A stretch of DNA of 64,000 nucleotides from NCBI RefSeq assembly GCF_000472525.1, contig NZ_AWZT01000006.1, forward strand, positions 124,197 through 188,196, written 5' to 3'. Below are positions 37,454-45,676 of the stretch, piece by piece. The stretch comes from Paraburkholderia dilworthii (GTDB taxonomy: Bacteria > Pseudomonadota > Gammaproteobacteria > Burkholderiales > Burkholderiaceae). The first letter of the stretch is position 1. Each line of letters opens with the position of its first letter. A program made the position numbers and the translations under genes. Under the pieces are notes generated by a model that was not told the DNA's origin, searched no databases, and was given only the letters and a program-made list of their open reading frames with translations.

Positions 37454-38680
37454 ATGCAAACCAATCTCGCGGACTTCATTCGCAATACGCCCGATGGCGA
37501 CGAAGCCGACGCCATTCTGCGCAATTGCGTGCACTGCGGCTTCTGCACGGCCACCTGCCCGACCTATCAACTGCTCGGCGATGAACTCGACGGCCCGCGC
37601 GGCCGCATCTATCTAATCAAGCAGATGGTGGAAGGCGCGGAAGTCACGCGCAGCACGCAGGTTCACCTCGACCGGTGCCTCACTTGCCGCAATTGCGAAA
37701 CGACCTGCCCGTCGGGCGTGCAGTACGGCAAGCTGGTCGAAATCGGCCGCAAGATCACCGAAGAAAAAGTAAAGCGCCCGCTCGGCCAGCGCCTCACGCG
37801 CAGGTTCCTCGCGAGCTTCGTGCCGAACAGCGCGCTCTTCACGCCGACCATGCGGGTCGGCCAGCATTTCCGTGCGCTGCTGCCGCGCAAACTGCGCGAC
37901 AAGGTGCCGGCGCGGCAGCGTCCGCTCGAATGGCCGACCGCGAACCACACGCGCAAGATGCTGATGCTCGCGGGCTGCGTGCAACCGTCGATGATGCCCA
38001 ACGTCAACGTCGCCACCGCGCGCGTGCTCGATGCGCTCGGCATCGAAACGCTGGTCGCGCCGGACGCCGGCTGCTGCGGCGCGGTTCGTCTGCATCTCGG
38101 CTACAACGACGAAGCGCTCGACGACATGCGCGCCAACATCGACGCGTGGTGGCCGTATGTCGAACAGGGTGTCGAGGCGATCGTGATGAACGCGTCGGGC
38201 TGCGGCGCGACTGTGAAGGAATACGCGCACCTGTTGCGCCACGATCCGGCCTATGCGGAGAAAGCGCGCCGCATCGTCGAATTGACACGCGACATCGCGG
38301 AGATTTTGCCGGAGTTCGAGGAACAACTTCTGTCCGTCACGCGCCGCCGTGCGATTCACACGGTTGCTTTTCATCCGCCCTGCACGTTGCAGCACGGACA
38401 GCAGGTGCGCGGCAAGGTCGAGCATCTGTTGACAAAGCTCGGCCTGGACGTGCGTCTGCCCGCCGACAATCACCTGTGCTGCGGCTCCGCCGGCACCTAC
38501 TCGCTCACGCAGCCGAGGCTCTCGTATGCGCTGCGCGATCAGAAGCTCGAGCGGCTTCATGCGCAGGAGCCGCAAGTGATCGTGTCGGCGAACGTCGGCT
38601 GCATTTCGCATTTGCAGAGCGGCACGTCGACACCGGTCGCGCACTGGATCGAACTGGTCGAGCACATGCTGTCCGTATAA
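37454..38680 (+). CDS. glcF: glycolate oxidase iron-sulfur subunit GlcF
   Basis: 408-aa iron-sulfur subunit. Two 4Fe-4S motifs are present: CVHCGFCTATCP near residues 24–35 and CLTCRNCETTCP near 75–86. Two CCG domains follow (GCVQPSMMPNV and later PPCTLQHG with CCGSAGTYS). It starts 7 bp after glcE and completes a glcDEF set. The regulator glcC and malate synthase glcB are not adjacent. Confidence 0.96.
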   Translation: MQTNLADFIRNTPDGDEADAILRNCVHCGFCTATCPTYQLLGDELDGPRGRIYLIKQMVEGAEVTRSTQVHLDRCLTCRNCETTCPSGVQYGKLVEIGRKITEEKVKRPLGQRLTRRFLASFVPNSALFTPTMRVGQHFRALLPRKLRDKVPARQRPLEWPTANHTRKMLMLAGCVQPSMMPNVNVATARVLDALGIETLVAPDAGCCGAVRLHLGYNDEALDDMRANIDAWWPYVEQGVEAIVMNASGCGATVKEYAHLLRHDPAYAEKARRIVELTRDIAEILPEFEEQLLSVTRRRAIHTVAFHPPCTLQHGQQVRGKVEHLLTKLGLDVRLPADNHLCCGSAGTYSLTQPRLSYALRDQKLERLHAQEPQVIVSANVGCISHLQSGTSTPVAHWIELVEHMLSV

Positions 38681-38715
38681 TCGGGGCATCGCCTTCCGTC
38701 CGGTTCCGTTCGTTC

Positions 38716-39414
38716 ATGCCCGATCTGATTCATAACCTCGAAGCAGTGCAGCAGCGCATCGCAATGGCCGCGCACGTGGCCGGGCGCGACGCGCGTTCCA
38801 TCGCCCTGCTCGCGGTCTCGAAGACCTTTCCCGCCGAAGACGTGCGTGCCGCGCATGCCGCCGGTCAACGCGCATTCGGCGAAAACTACGTGCAGGAAGC
38901 GCTCACGAAAATCGAAGCGCTCGCCGATTTACGCGGCACGCTGGAATGGCATTTCATCGGCCCGTTGCAGTCGAACAAGACGCGGCCGGTCGCCGAAAAC
39001 TTCGACTGGGTGCACTCGGTCGATCGCCTGAAGATCGCGCAGCGGCTTTCCGAACAACGGCCCGACGATCTGCCGCCGCTGAATGTTTGCTTGCAGGTCA
39101 ACATCAGCGGCGAGGCTTCGAAAAGCGGCGTCAGCGTCGCGGAAGCTCGTGAAGTCGCGAGAGAAATCGCCGCGCTGCCCAAGCTCACATTGCGCGGCCT
39201 GATGGCGATTCCCGAGCCGGCCGGCAGCATCGACGAACAGCGCGTGCCGCATCGCCGGTTGCGCGAACTGTTCGAGCGTCTGCTCGACGAAGGCCTTCAT
39301 CTCGACACGCTCTCGATGGGCATGTCGAGCGATCTGGAGGCCGCGGTGCTCGAAGGCGCGACCATCGTGCGCGTGGGCACCGCGATCTTCGGCGCGCGCG
39401 ATTACTCGAACTAG
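38716..39414 (+). CDS. yggS: YggS-family pyridoxal phosphate homeostasis protein
   Basis: 232-aa PLP-binding protein (COG0325) that buffers vitamin B6. The PLP Lys lies in LLAVSKTFPAED, with GENYVQEALTK, WHFIGPLQSNK and the late SMGMSSDLEAAVLEGATIVRVGTAIFG blocks all conserved. ATG at 38716 gives the standard start; the long frame from 37675 is antisense-like shadow through glcF. Upstream of proC, the classical yggS–proC pair, here separated by a 12-bp-period repeat. Confidence 0.95.
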   Translation: MPDLIHNLEAVQQRIAMAAHVAGRDARSIALLAVSKTFPAEDVRAAHAAGQRAFGENYVQEALTKIEALADLRGTLEWHFIGPLQSNKTRPVAENFDWVHSVDRLKIAQRLSEQRPDDLPPLNVCLQVNISGEASKSGVSVAEAREVAREIAALPKLTLRGLMAIPEPAGSIDEQRVPHRRLRELFERLLDEGLHLDTLSMGMSSDLEAAVLEGATIVRVGTAIFGARDYSN

Positions 39415-39521
39415 CGGTTTCAGACGCGGTTGCAGACGCGGTTGCAAGCGCGGTATCGGACGCGGTATCAAGTGCGATCGCAAATGCAGTGACAAGCGCG
39501 GTTGCAAGCGCTCAATCAAAC
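39414..39521 (+). repeat. 12-bp-period minisatellite between yggS and proC
   Basis: Nine consecutive 12-bp units of consensus GCGGTTGCAGAC, starting at the last base of the yggS stop codon and ending 13 bp before proC. The phase that reads GCG GTT GCA GAC is open throughout and would encode a repeated Ala-Val-Ala/Ser-Asp/Ser tetrapeptide, but it is offset from yggS and has no good start. Being a multiple of three, copy changes would keep that phase. Confidence 0.8.
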
Positions 39522-39534
39522 TTTCCGGAACATC

Positions 39535-40350
39535 ATGAAAATTGCTTTTATCGGCGGCGGCAACATGGCTGCGGCGTTGATCGGCGGTCTTATCAAGCGT
39601 GGAGTGGCGCCCGCCGATCTGTACGCGATCGATCCCAACGAAGACGCGCGCAAGCGCAACGAAGATCAGTTCGGCATCAAGACCGGCGCCGCCGCCGATG
39701 CCGCACTCGCCGCATATGACGCCGTCGTGCTCGCAGTAAAGCCGCAGATACTAAAGACCGTCGCCGAGTCGCTGGCGCCGCATCTGAAGGCGTCGCAACT
39801 GGCAATCAGCATCGTCGCAGGCATTCGCATGGACGACATGGCGCGCTGGCTCAACGGCCACACGCGGATCGTGCGCGTCATGCCGAATACGCCGGCGTTG
39901 ATCGGCATGGGCGTCGCCGGATTGACCGCGACCGCCAGCGTCGATGAAGCGGGCCGCGCGCTTGCATCGCAGGTATTAAACGCAGTGGGCCAAACCGTAT
40001 GGTTCGACGACGAAGCCAAAATCGACGCCGTCACCGCGATTTCGGGAAGCGGCCCGGCCTACGTGTTTTACTTCATCGAAGCGTTGCAGGAAGCCGCGCG
40101 CCAACTCGGCATGGACGAAGCGCAAGGCCGCGCGCTCGCCGTCGCGACCTTCACCGGAGCCGCGCAACTGGCGGCGAATTCGGACGAGCCGCCGAGCGTA
40201 TTGCGCGAACGCGTGACATCGAAGGGCGGCACGACGGCCGCGGCGCTCGCGTCGTTCGACGCTAGCGGCATCAAGGAAGCGATCGTGCGAGGCGCGCTCG
40301 CCGCCGATGCACGCGCGAAAGAAATGGGCGACGAGTTCGGCAAGCAGTAA
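39535..40350 (+). CDS. proC: pyrroline-5-carboxylate reductase
   Basis: Reduces P5C to proline with NAD(P)H (271 aa). The dinucleotide-binding loop is at the N-terminus (MKIAFIGGGNMAAALIGGLI); further conserved parts are RVMPNTPALIGMGVAGL, DAVTAISGSGPAYVFYFIEAL and LRERVTSKGGTTAAAL. ATG at 39535 gives the family start; 11 upstream codons overlap the repeat. Ribosome site is weak (CGGAA). Confidence 0.96.
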   Translation: MKIAFIGGGNMAAALIGGLIKRGVAPADLYAIDPNEDARKRNEDQFGIKTGAAADAALAAYDAVVLAVKPQILKTVAESLAPHLKASQLAISIVAGIRMDDMARWLNGHTRIVRVMPNTPALIGMGVAGLTATASVDEAGRALASQVLNAVGQTVWFDDEAKIDAVTAISGSGPAYVFYFIEALQEAARQLGMDEAQGRALAVATFTGAAQLAANSDEPPSVLRERVTSKGGTTAAALASFDASGIKEAIVRGALAADARAKEMGDEFGKQ

Positions 40351-40616
40351 CGGCGGGCATCGCCGGGTACCGCGTACTGCTTGCAGCCTAACGCTGCTGC
40401 GTACCGCTTATCGCCTATCACCTGCTAAAGCGGCAGACGCCGTAGGTGCGCGCGGCCTTTATTCAACCCGATCCGCGCTTACGGCAGACGAAGGTGCGTC
40501 CGGCGCGCTCGCGGCCTCAACGGCTGTGGCACGGAACCGGCGAATATGCCGGCGACGGTTGACGAGCAAAAAAAGAAGAGATAACAGGGGCACGCGCATA
40601 ACGCCTTGCTAAAGAC

Positions 40617-41480
40617 TCAAAACGAAGCCACCGCATAATGCGCGGCAATACCGACGAACAACGCGCCGCCCAGCCAGTTGTTATGCCGGAACGCCGCGAA
40701 GCACGCCATCCGCTCACGGTTGCGAATCAGCGTGTAGTGATAGACCGCACAGCCCGCCGCACCGATCCACCCCAACCAGTACAGCGCGCCGAAACCGAGC
40801 ATCACGCCGATGCCGACGTAGATTCCAAGCGTCACCGCATAGCAGAGCATGATCGCGGCCACGTCGAAGCGGCCGAACGTCAGCGCCGAAGTGCGAATGC
40901 CGATCTTGATGTCGTCGTCGCGATCGACCATTGCATATTCGGTGTCGTAAGCAACCGACCAGAATACGTTGGCGAGCAGCATGACCCAGGCGAGCGTCGG
41001 CACCTGGTTCTGCACGGCCGCGAACGCCATCGGAATACCGAAGCCGAATGCGATACCCAGATACGCCTGCGGAATGGCGAAGAAACGCTTGGTGAACGGA
41101 TACGAGCCGGCGACGAACAGCGCGGCCACCGACAACTCCTTCGTCAACGTATTGAGCGGCAGAATCAGCAGAAAAGCCAGCAGCGACAAACCGGCCGCGA
41201 GCGCCACGGCTTCCCACGCCGTCACCTTGCCCGACGTGATCGGCCGATTCTCGGTGCGCTTCACATAGCGGTCGAAATCGCGGTCGGCGTAGTCGTTGAT
41301 CGCACAGCCCGCGGAGCGCATCAGCACGGTGCCCACCGTGAAAATCACGAGCAGCGGCCAGGACGGATGTCCGTCGGACGCGATCCACAGCGCGTTGAGC
41401 GTCGGCCAAAGCAGCAGCAGACTGCCGATAGGCTTGTCCATACGCACGAGGCGCAGATAGAGCGGAAGTCGGGCGAACAT
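40617..41480 (-). CDS. ubiA: 4-hydroxybenzoate octaprenyltransferase
   Basis: Membrane prenyltransferase attaching the isoprenoid tail to 4-hydroxybenzoate in ubiquinone synthesis (287 aa). The first Asp-rich motif is [19 protein letters not shown] and the second is [21 protein letters not shown]; about eight hydrophobic helices are visible. Convergent with proC; a 266-bp gap between them shows no gene. Confidence 0.96.
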   Translation of the reverse strand: MFARLPLYLRLVRMDKPIGSLLLLWPTLNALWIASDGHPSWPLLVIFTVGTVLMRSAGCAINDYADRDFDRYVKRTENRPITSGKVTAWEAVALAAGLSLLAFLLILPLNTLTKELSVAALFVAGSYPFTKRFFAIPQAYLGIAFGFGIPMAFAAVQNQVPTLAWVMLLANVFWSVAYDTEYAMVDRDDDIKIGIRTSALTFGRFDVAAIMLCYAVTLGIYVGIGVMLGFGALYWLGWIGAAGCAVYHYTLIRNRERMACFAAFRHNNWLGGALFVGIAAHYAVASF

Positions 41481-41612
41481 GGCGAACTCGGTGAAGGCAG
41501 GTGAAATGCGAAAACGGTGCCGCTATTTTACGGGATGCCGCCGGCGGGCAGCGCCGGTGCGGCTCGCACGTCAAAGGCTCATGCCGCGACAGCGGTTTCG
41601 AAAGCCCGCCGC

Positions 41613-41641
41613 AAAAAAAGCCTCCCGCGAGGGGAGGCTTT
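41613..41641 (-). terminator. intrinsic terminator of dps
   Basis: Read on the minus strand: AAAGCCTCCC and GGGAGGCTTT form a 10-bp stem with a five-base loop, followed by a run of seven T. It lies 117 bp beyond the dps stop and before ubiA. Confidence 0.85.
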
Positions 41642-41758
41642 GGCATATGCAGATCTACGTGGCTGTGTCGGTTGTTCCTGTCAATTGCGGCTCCGGTGAA
41701 CCAGACCGGAACAAAACCGAGCGGACCGAACCGGCAATGAGCCGGCAACTTCGCCGAA

Positions 41759-42247
41759 TCAGGCCAGCATGGAGCGCAGCATCCACGCGGTCTTTTCGTG
41801 CGTCTGCATGCGCTGCGTCAGCAGGTCGGCGGTCGGCTCGTCGTTCGCGGCTTCCGTCGACGGGAAAATCGCGCGCGCGGTACGCACCACCGCTTCCTGA
41901 CCTTCCACCAGCTGGCGGATCATTTCCTCGGCAGCCGGCACGCCGTCCGCTTCCGGAATCGACGACAGCTTCGCGAAGTCCTTGTAGCTGCCTGGCGCAT
42001 GCACGCCGAGCGCGCGAATCCGTTCAGCGATCGAATCGACGGCGAGCGCCAGTTCGTTGTATTGCGTTTCGAACATCAGGTGCAGCGTGTTGAACATCGG
42101 ACCCGTCACGTTCCAGTGAAAGTTGTGGGTCTTCAGGTACAGCGTGTAGGTGTCCGCGAGCAGACGCGACAGACCTTCCGCGATCTTCTTGCGATCCTTG
42201 TCGCTGATCCCGATATTGACGTGCTGTACAGCTTCTTTTTTGGCCAT
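41759..42247 (-). CDS. dps: Dps-family DNA-binding ferritin-like protein
   Basis: 162-aa mini-ferritin that oxidises Fe2+ with H2O2 and protects DNA. The ferroxidase residues are in [16 protein letters not shown] and the downstream [19 protein letters not shown] helix. The short N-terminus is Lys-containing. It is the last gene of the minus-strand oxyR–catalase–dps group, so probably part of the OxyR response, and it has its own terminator. Confidence 0.94.
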   Translation of the reverse strand: MAKKEAVQHVNIGISDKDRKKIAEGLSRLLADTYTLYLKTHNFHWNVTGPMFNTLHLMFETQYNELALAVDSIAERIRALGVHAPGSYKDFAKLSSIPEADGVPAAEEMIRQLVEGQEAVVRTARAIFPSTEAANDEPTADLLTQRMQTHEKTAWMLRSMLA

Positions 42248-42494
42248 GATGACTCCTTTGAAGAGTGATACGAACCGGTGGCGAAGTAAGTGCGTGCCAT
42301 AGGCCTGCTGACGGCGAACCCGGCAGAATGAGCGCTCGACAGTTTATCTTAGAAAGGCGCTTGACTCGTGTGGCCCACGGTCACTACGCTGCGCGCGCGC
42401 CTTGCGATGCCCTGCGCCTGTCTCAGCAGTGGCTCCCTGCCGCAAGCCGAGACCGACACCCATGCATGCGCCCTCTGGTATCGTCTCGCGCCCT

Positions 42495-42656
42495 CTACCC
42501 GCCAAACGCGTGTTGCAGCGCTTGCGCCGCGATCACCGCGAGCCCGCTCGTCACGATCGCGAAGCCCAAGGCTCTGCGCATTCTCAACGCATATTGCCGT
42601 TGCGCGCGATGAGCGGCCGACGATCTGCCGGCAGTGGCCTTCATCATCTCGATCAT
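42495..42656 (-). CDS. small membrane protein downstream of catalase, unknown function
   Basis: A 53-codon frame (ATG at 42656) with a strong GAGGAG site 7 nt upstream, 74 bp after the catalase stop. The product starts MIEMMKATAGRSSAAHRAQR, basic and polar, and then has one hydrophobic helix (ALGFAIVTSGLAVIAAQAL) ending QHAFGG, so it should be a single-pass inner-membrane protein with a basic cytoplasmic N-terminus. I do not recognise a family. Position suggests co-expression with the catalase. Confidence 0.6.
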   Translation of the reverse strand: MIEMMKATAGRSSAAHRAQRQYALRMRRALGFAIVTSGLAVIAAQALQHAFGG

Positions 42657-42730
42657 AAGCGTGCTCCTCGGTTCGCCCGGTTTCTATCGATATTCGCGGG
42701 GCGCCGGCGCGCCCCGCCTGTGCCTGCCCG

Positions 42731-44185
42731 TTACTTCTTGCGGCCTTCCGTGAGTTCGGCCATCGCGGCGATCACGCCATCGGCATAGGCCGGATCGATG
42801 CGGCGGAAATGCTCGACCGCGCGCGCGACGATCTCCTGCGGCACACCGTTGATGTGCCGCGCGATGTTGCCGAACAGACGTTCGCGCTGCGCCGCGTCGA
42901 AGAGCGCAAACAGCATGCCCGGCTGCGTGTAGTAATCGTCATCCGCGCGATGGTCGTAACGATCCACCGCACCCGCTGCAAGCGGCGGCTCCGACGCGTT
43001 AGCGTCCGGCGCGAAGTCGCCAAAGCGGTTCGGCTCGTAGTTCACGTTGCCGCCCAGGTTGCCATCCGTGCGCATTGCTCCGTCGCGATGGAACGAATGC
43101 GGGTTCGGCACACGCGACGCATTCACCGGAATCTGATGGTGATTGATGCCGAGGCGATAGCGCTGCGTGTCGCCGTAAGAGAAAAGACGACCCTGCAACA
43201 ACCGGTCGGGCGAGAAGCCGATGCCCGGCACCACGTTGGCCGGCGTGAACGCTGCCTGCTCAACGTCCGCGAAATAGTTGGCGGCGTTGCGGTTCAGTTC
43301 GATCGTGCCGACGTCGATCAGCGGGTAGTCTTTCTGCGACCACACCTTCGTGATGTCGAACGGATTGAAGCGATACGCCGCAGCTTGCGCCTCCGGCATC
43401 ACCTGAATCGCAAAGCGCCATTTGGGGAAGTTGCCCGCGTCGATGTTGCCCACCAGATCGCGCTGCGCGCTTTCGCGGTCTTGCGCGACGACTTGCGACG
43501 CCTCGGCATCGGTGAAGTTTTCAATGCCTTGCTGCGACTTGAAGTGGAACTTCACCCAGAAGCGCTCGTTGTTCGCGTTGATAAACGAGTACGTGTGCGA
43601 ACCGAAACCGTGCATCTGACGGTAGTTCTTCGGAATGCCGCGATCGCTCATCAGGATCGTGACCTGATGCATCGACTCGGGATGACGTGTCCAGAAATCC
43701 CACGCTGCAATGTTGTTGCGCAAGTTCGTGTACGGGTCGCGCTTTTGCGTGTGGATGAAGTCCGGAAACTTCAGCGGATCGCGGATAAAGAACACCGGAG
43801 TGTTGTTGCCAACCACATCCCAGTTGCCTTCTTCGGTGTAAAACTTGATCGAAAAGCCTCGCACGTCGCGTTCCGCGTCGGCCGCGCCGCGCTCGCCCGC
43901 CACCGTCGAAAACCGCATGAAGAGCGGCGCTTCCTTGCCCACTTCGGCAAATACTTTCGCCTTCGTATAGCGCGAGATGTCGTGCGTCACCTTGAGCGTG
44001 CCGAAGGCGCCCGAGCCCTTAGCATGAACGCGGCGCTCGGGAATCACCTCGCGGTCGAAGTGAGCGAGCTTTTCGAGCAGCCACACGTCTTGCAGGACTA
44101 CCGGGCCGCGCACGCCGGCTGTCATCGAATTCTGGTTATCTGCGACGGGCGCGCCGGCGGCATTGGTGAGCTTACGTTCGGACAT
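42731..44185 (-). CDS. katA: monofunctional heme catalase
   Basis: 484-aa small-subunit (clade 3 type) catalase. Catalytic His54 is in [12 protein letters not shown], the Asn region is [20 protein letters not shown], and the heme-ligating Tyr is in [16 protein letters not shown] near residue 337. The C-terminus has a [22 protein letters not shown] end. An AGGAG site precedes the ATG. The gene lies downstream of oxyR on the same strand, with a small ORF in between and another after it. The symbol katA is by family and could be named otherwise in this genus. Confidence 0.93.
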   Translation of the reverse strand: MSERKLTNAAGAPVADNQNSMTAGVRGPVVLQDVWLLEKLAHFDREVIPERRVHAKGSGAFGTLKVTHDISRYTKAKVFAEVGKEAPLFMRFSTVAGERGAADAERDVRGFSIKFYTEEGNWDVVGNNTPVFFIRDPLKFPDFIHTQKRDPYTNLRNNIAAWDFWTRHPESMHQVTILMSDRGIPKNYRQMHGFGSHTYSFINANNERFWVKFHFKSQQGIENFTDAEASQVVAQDRESAQRDLVGNIDAGNFPKWRFAIQVMPEAQAAAYRFNPFDITKVWSQKDYPLIDVGTIELNRNAANYFADVEQAAFTPANVVPGIGFSPDRLLQGRLFSYGDTQRYRLGINHHQIPVNASRVPNPHSFHRDGAMRTDGNLGGNVNYEPNRFGDFAPDANASEPPLAAGAVDRYDHRADDDYYTQPGMLFALFDAAQRERLFGNIARHINGVPQEIVARAVEHFRRIDPAYADGVIAAMAELTEGRKK

Positions 44186-44264
44186 GCGGAACTCCTGGAT
44201 GGTTTTCGTTCAACGGATTGTGGGAGAAGCGCGGCAAGGCGATGCCGAAGGCTTAGACGAACAG

Positions 44265-44402
44265 TCAGGCCGACAAGGCCCGATCGACAAGCAAAGAAAC
44301 CGCGACCGTGCGCAGGCCGAGCATGGCCGCCGCAAAACCGGCGTTAGCGTCGGCCGGTTCAGCGGCGAGCGTCTGAGTTTGCTGCAAGTTCGATTGCGTC
44401 AT
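44265..44402 (-). CDS. small ORF between oxyR and catalase
   Basis: A 45-codon frame (ATG at 44402, TGA at 44265) with a perfect GGAGGA ribosome site 4 nt upstream. The product is Gln/Ala-rich at the N-terminus (MTQSNLQQTQTLAAEPADA), then moderately hydrophobic (GFAAAMLGLRTVAVSLLVDR) and ends ALSA. It lies 79 bp before the catalase and about 36 nt after the predicted transcript start, so it is the first translated unit of the catalase transcript. Not recognised; it may be a real small protein or a translational leader. Confidence 0.55.
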   Translation of the reverse strand: MTQSNLQQTQTLAAEPADANAGFAAAMLGLRTVAVSLLVDRALSA

Positions 44403-44444
44403 GATGTCCTCCAGGTGCGGGTGATCGGGCGATCTATGGAGGAC

Positions 44445-44498
44445 ACTATATCAAGACTATCGGATACTCGTGTTTTATAAATTTTATCTATCTGATAG
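44445..44498 (-). promoter_or_regulatory. candidate OxyR-activated promoter of the catalase transcript
   Basis: On the minus strand a -10 TATAGT lies at 44450–44445 with a poor -35 hexamer 17 bp upstream, as expected for an activator-dependent promoter. Just upstream, ATAGATAAAATTTAT (44491–44477) matches the OxyR unit ATAGnTnnnAnCTAT at all fixed positions but one, and a perfect CTATCTGATAG palindrome overlaps at 44488–44498. A second full OxyR unit was not found at the expected spacing, so the assignment is tentative. The region is strikingly AT-rich for this genome. Confidence 0.45.
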
Positions 44499-44572
44499 CC
44501 GCTCTTTCGCCATCGGGAGCACTTCGCGCGCCGGCTACGGCCCAAAGCCGCCAGCGCCGGCCCCGCCGTCGT

Positions 44573-45532
44573 TCAGTTGACCGCGACCGGCAGTTCCAAC
44601 TTCTTGACGCCGGGCAGATCGCAGGCGTTGATTGCGTCGCAAATCGCATCGATAGCGGGCATCCGCGTAAAGCTCTTGCGCCACGCGAGCACGACGCGGC
44701 GATCAGGCACCGGCTCGTCGAATGGCACATACGACAGCAGCCCTGAGTCGATGCCGCCTGCGTGCGGCTTCACCTCGTGCACCGACATACGCGGCAGCAC
44801 CGTAATGCCGACGCCGCTTGCGACCATATGGCGGATCGTTTCCAGCGACGATCCTTCGAATGTCTTCTGGATGCCATCGGCGTTCTGCGAGAAGCGCATC
44901 AGTTCCGGGCAGACACCCAGCACGTGATCGCGGAAACAGTGGCCACTGCCCAGCAGCAGCATGGTTTCCTGCTTCAGATCGTCGGGGTCGATCTTCTGAC
45001 GGTTTTCCCACGCGTGACCCGACGGCAGCGCTACGACGAAAGGCTCGTCGTATAGCGGGCGCAGCATCAGGCCGGTTTCGGGGAACGGCAGCGCCATGAT
45101 TGCGACGTCGATCTCGCCCTGCTTGAGCAGTTCGATCAGTTTCAGCGTGTAATTTTCCTGCAGCATCAACGGCATTTGCGGGACGCGCTTGATCATCTGC
45201 TTGACGAGCGTAGGCAGCAGATACGGTCCGATCGTGTAAATCACGCCGAGACGCAGCGGTCCGACGAGCGGGTCCTTGCCCTGCTTGGCGATTTCCTTGA
45301 TGGCGAGCGTCTGTTCAAGCACACGCTGAGCTTGTGTGACGATCTGCTCGCCGATCGGCGTGACACTCACTTCGCTCGTGCCGCGCTCGAAAATCTGCAC
45401 GTTGAGCTCGTCCTCGAGCTTCTTGATGGCCACCGACAACGTCGGCTGGCTAACGAAACACGCTTCGGCGGCCCGGCCGAAGTGCCGCTCGCGGGCAACG
45501 GCGACGATGTACTTCAATTCGGTGAGCGTCAT
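44573..45532 (-). CDS. oxyR: hydrogen peroxide-sensing regulator OxyR
   Basis: 319-aa LysR-type regulator. The helix-turn-helix is at residues 17–40 (AAEACFVSQPTLSVAIKKLE). The redox cysteines fall at exactly the E. coli positions: Cys199 and Cys208 in GSGHCFRDHVLGVCPE. Under peroxide they form a disulfide and activate catalase and dps-type genes. The targets are likely the catalase, small ORFs and dps lying directly downstream on the same strand. recG lies 144 bp upstream in the same direction. Confidence 0.96.
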   Translation of the reverse strand: MTLTELKYIVAVARERHFGRAAEACFVSQPTLSVAIKKLEDELNVQIFERGTSEVSVTPIGEQIVTQAQRVLEQTLAIKEIAKQGKDPLVGPLRLGVIYTIGPYLLPTLVKQMIKRVPQMPLMLQENYTLKLIELLKQGEIDVAIMALPFPETGLMLRPLYDEPFVVALPSGHAWENRQKIDPDDLKQETMLLLGSGHCFRDHVLGVCPELMRFSQNADGIQKTFEGSSLETIRHMVASGVGITVLPRMSVHEVKPHAGGIDSGLLSYVPFDEPVPDRRVVLAWRKSFTRMPAIDAICDAINACDLPGVKKLELPVAVN

Positions 45533-45676
45533 TGGGGGACCAATCAGTGCGGTGGATTCGATAGGTTCTAGTTATACACCCATAGGGTCGGTTCGCCAAC
45601 CTCGTTCCCCCTTTGATATCCGCAAAACGCGCCAGGCGGCACACCACCCGACGGACGCAGGCGCCCGCGCGTCCGC

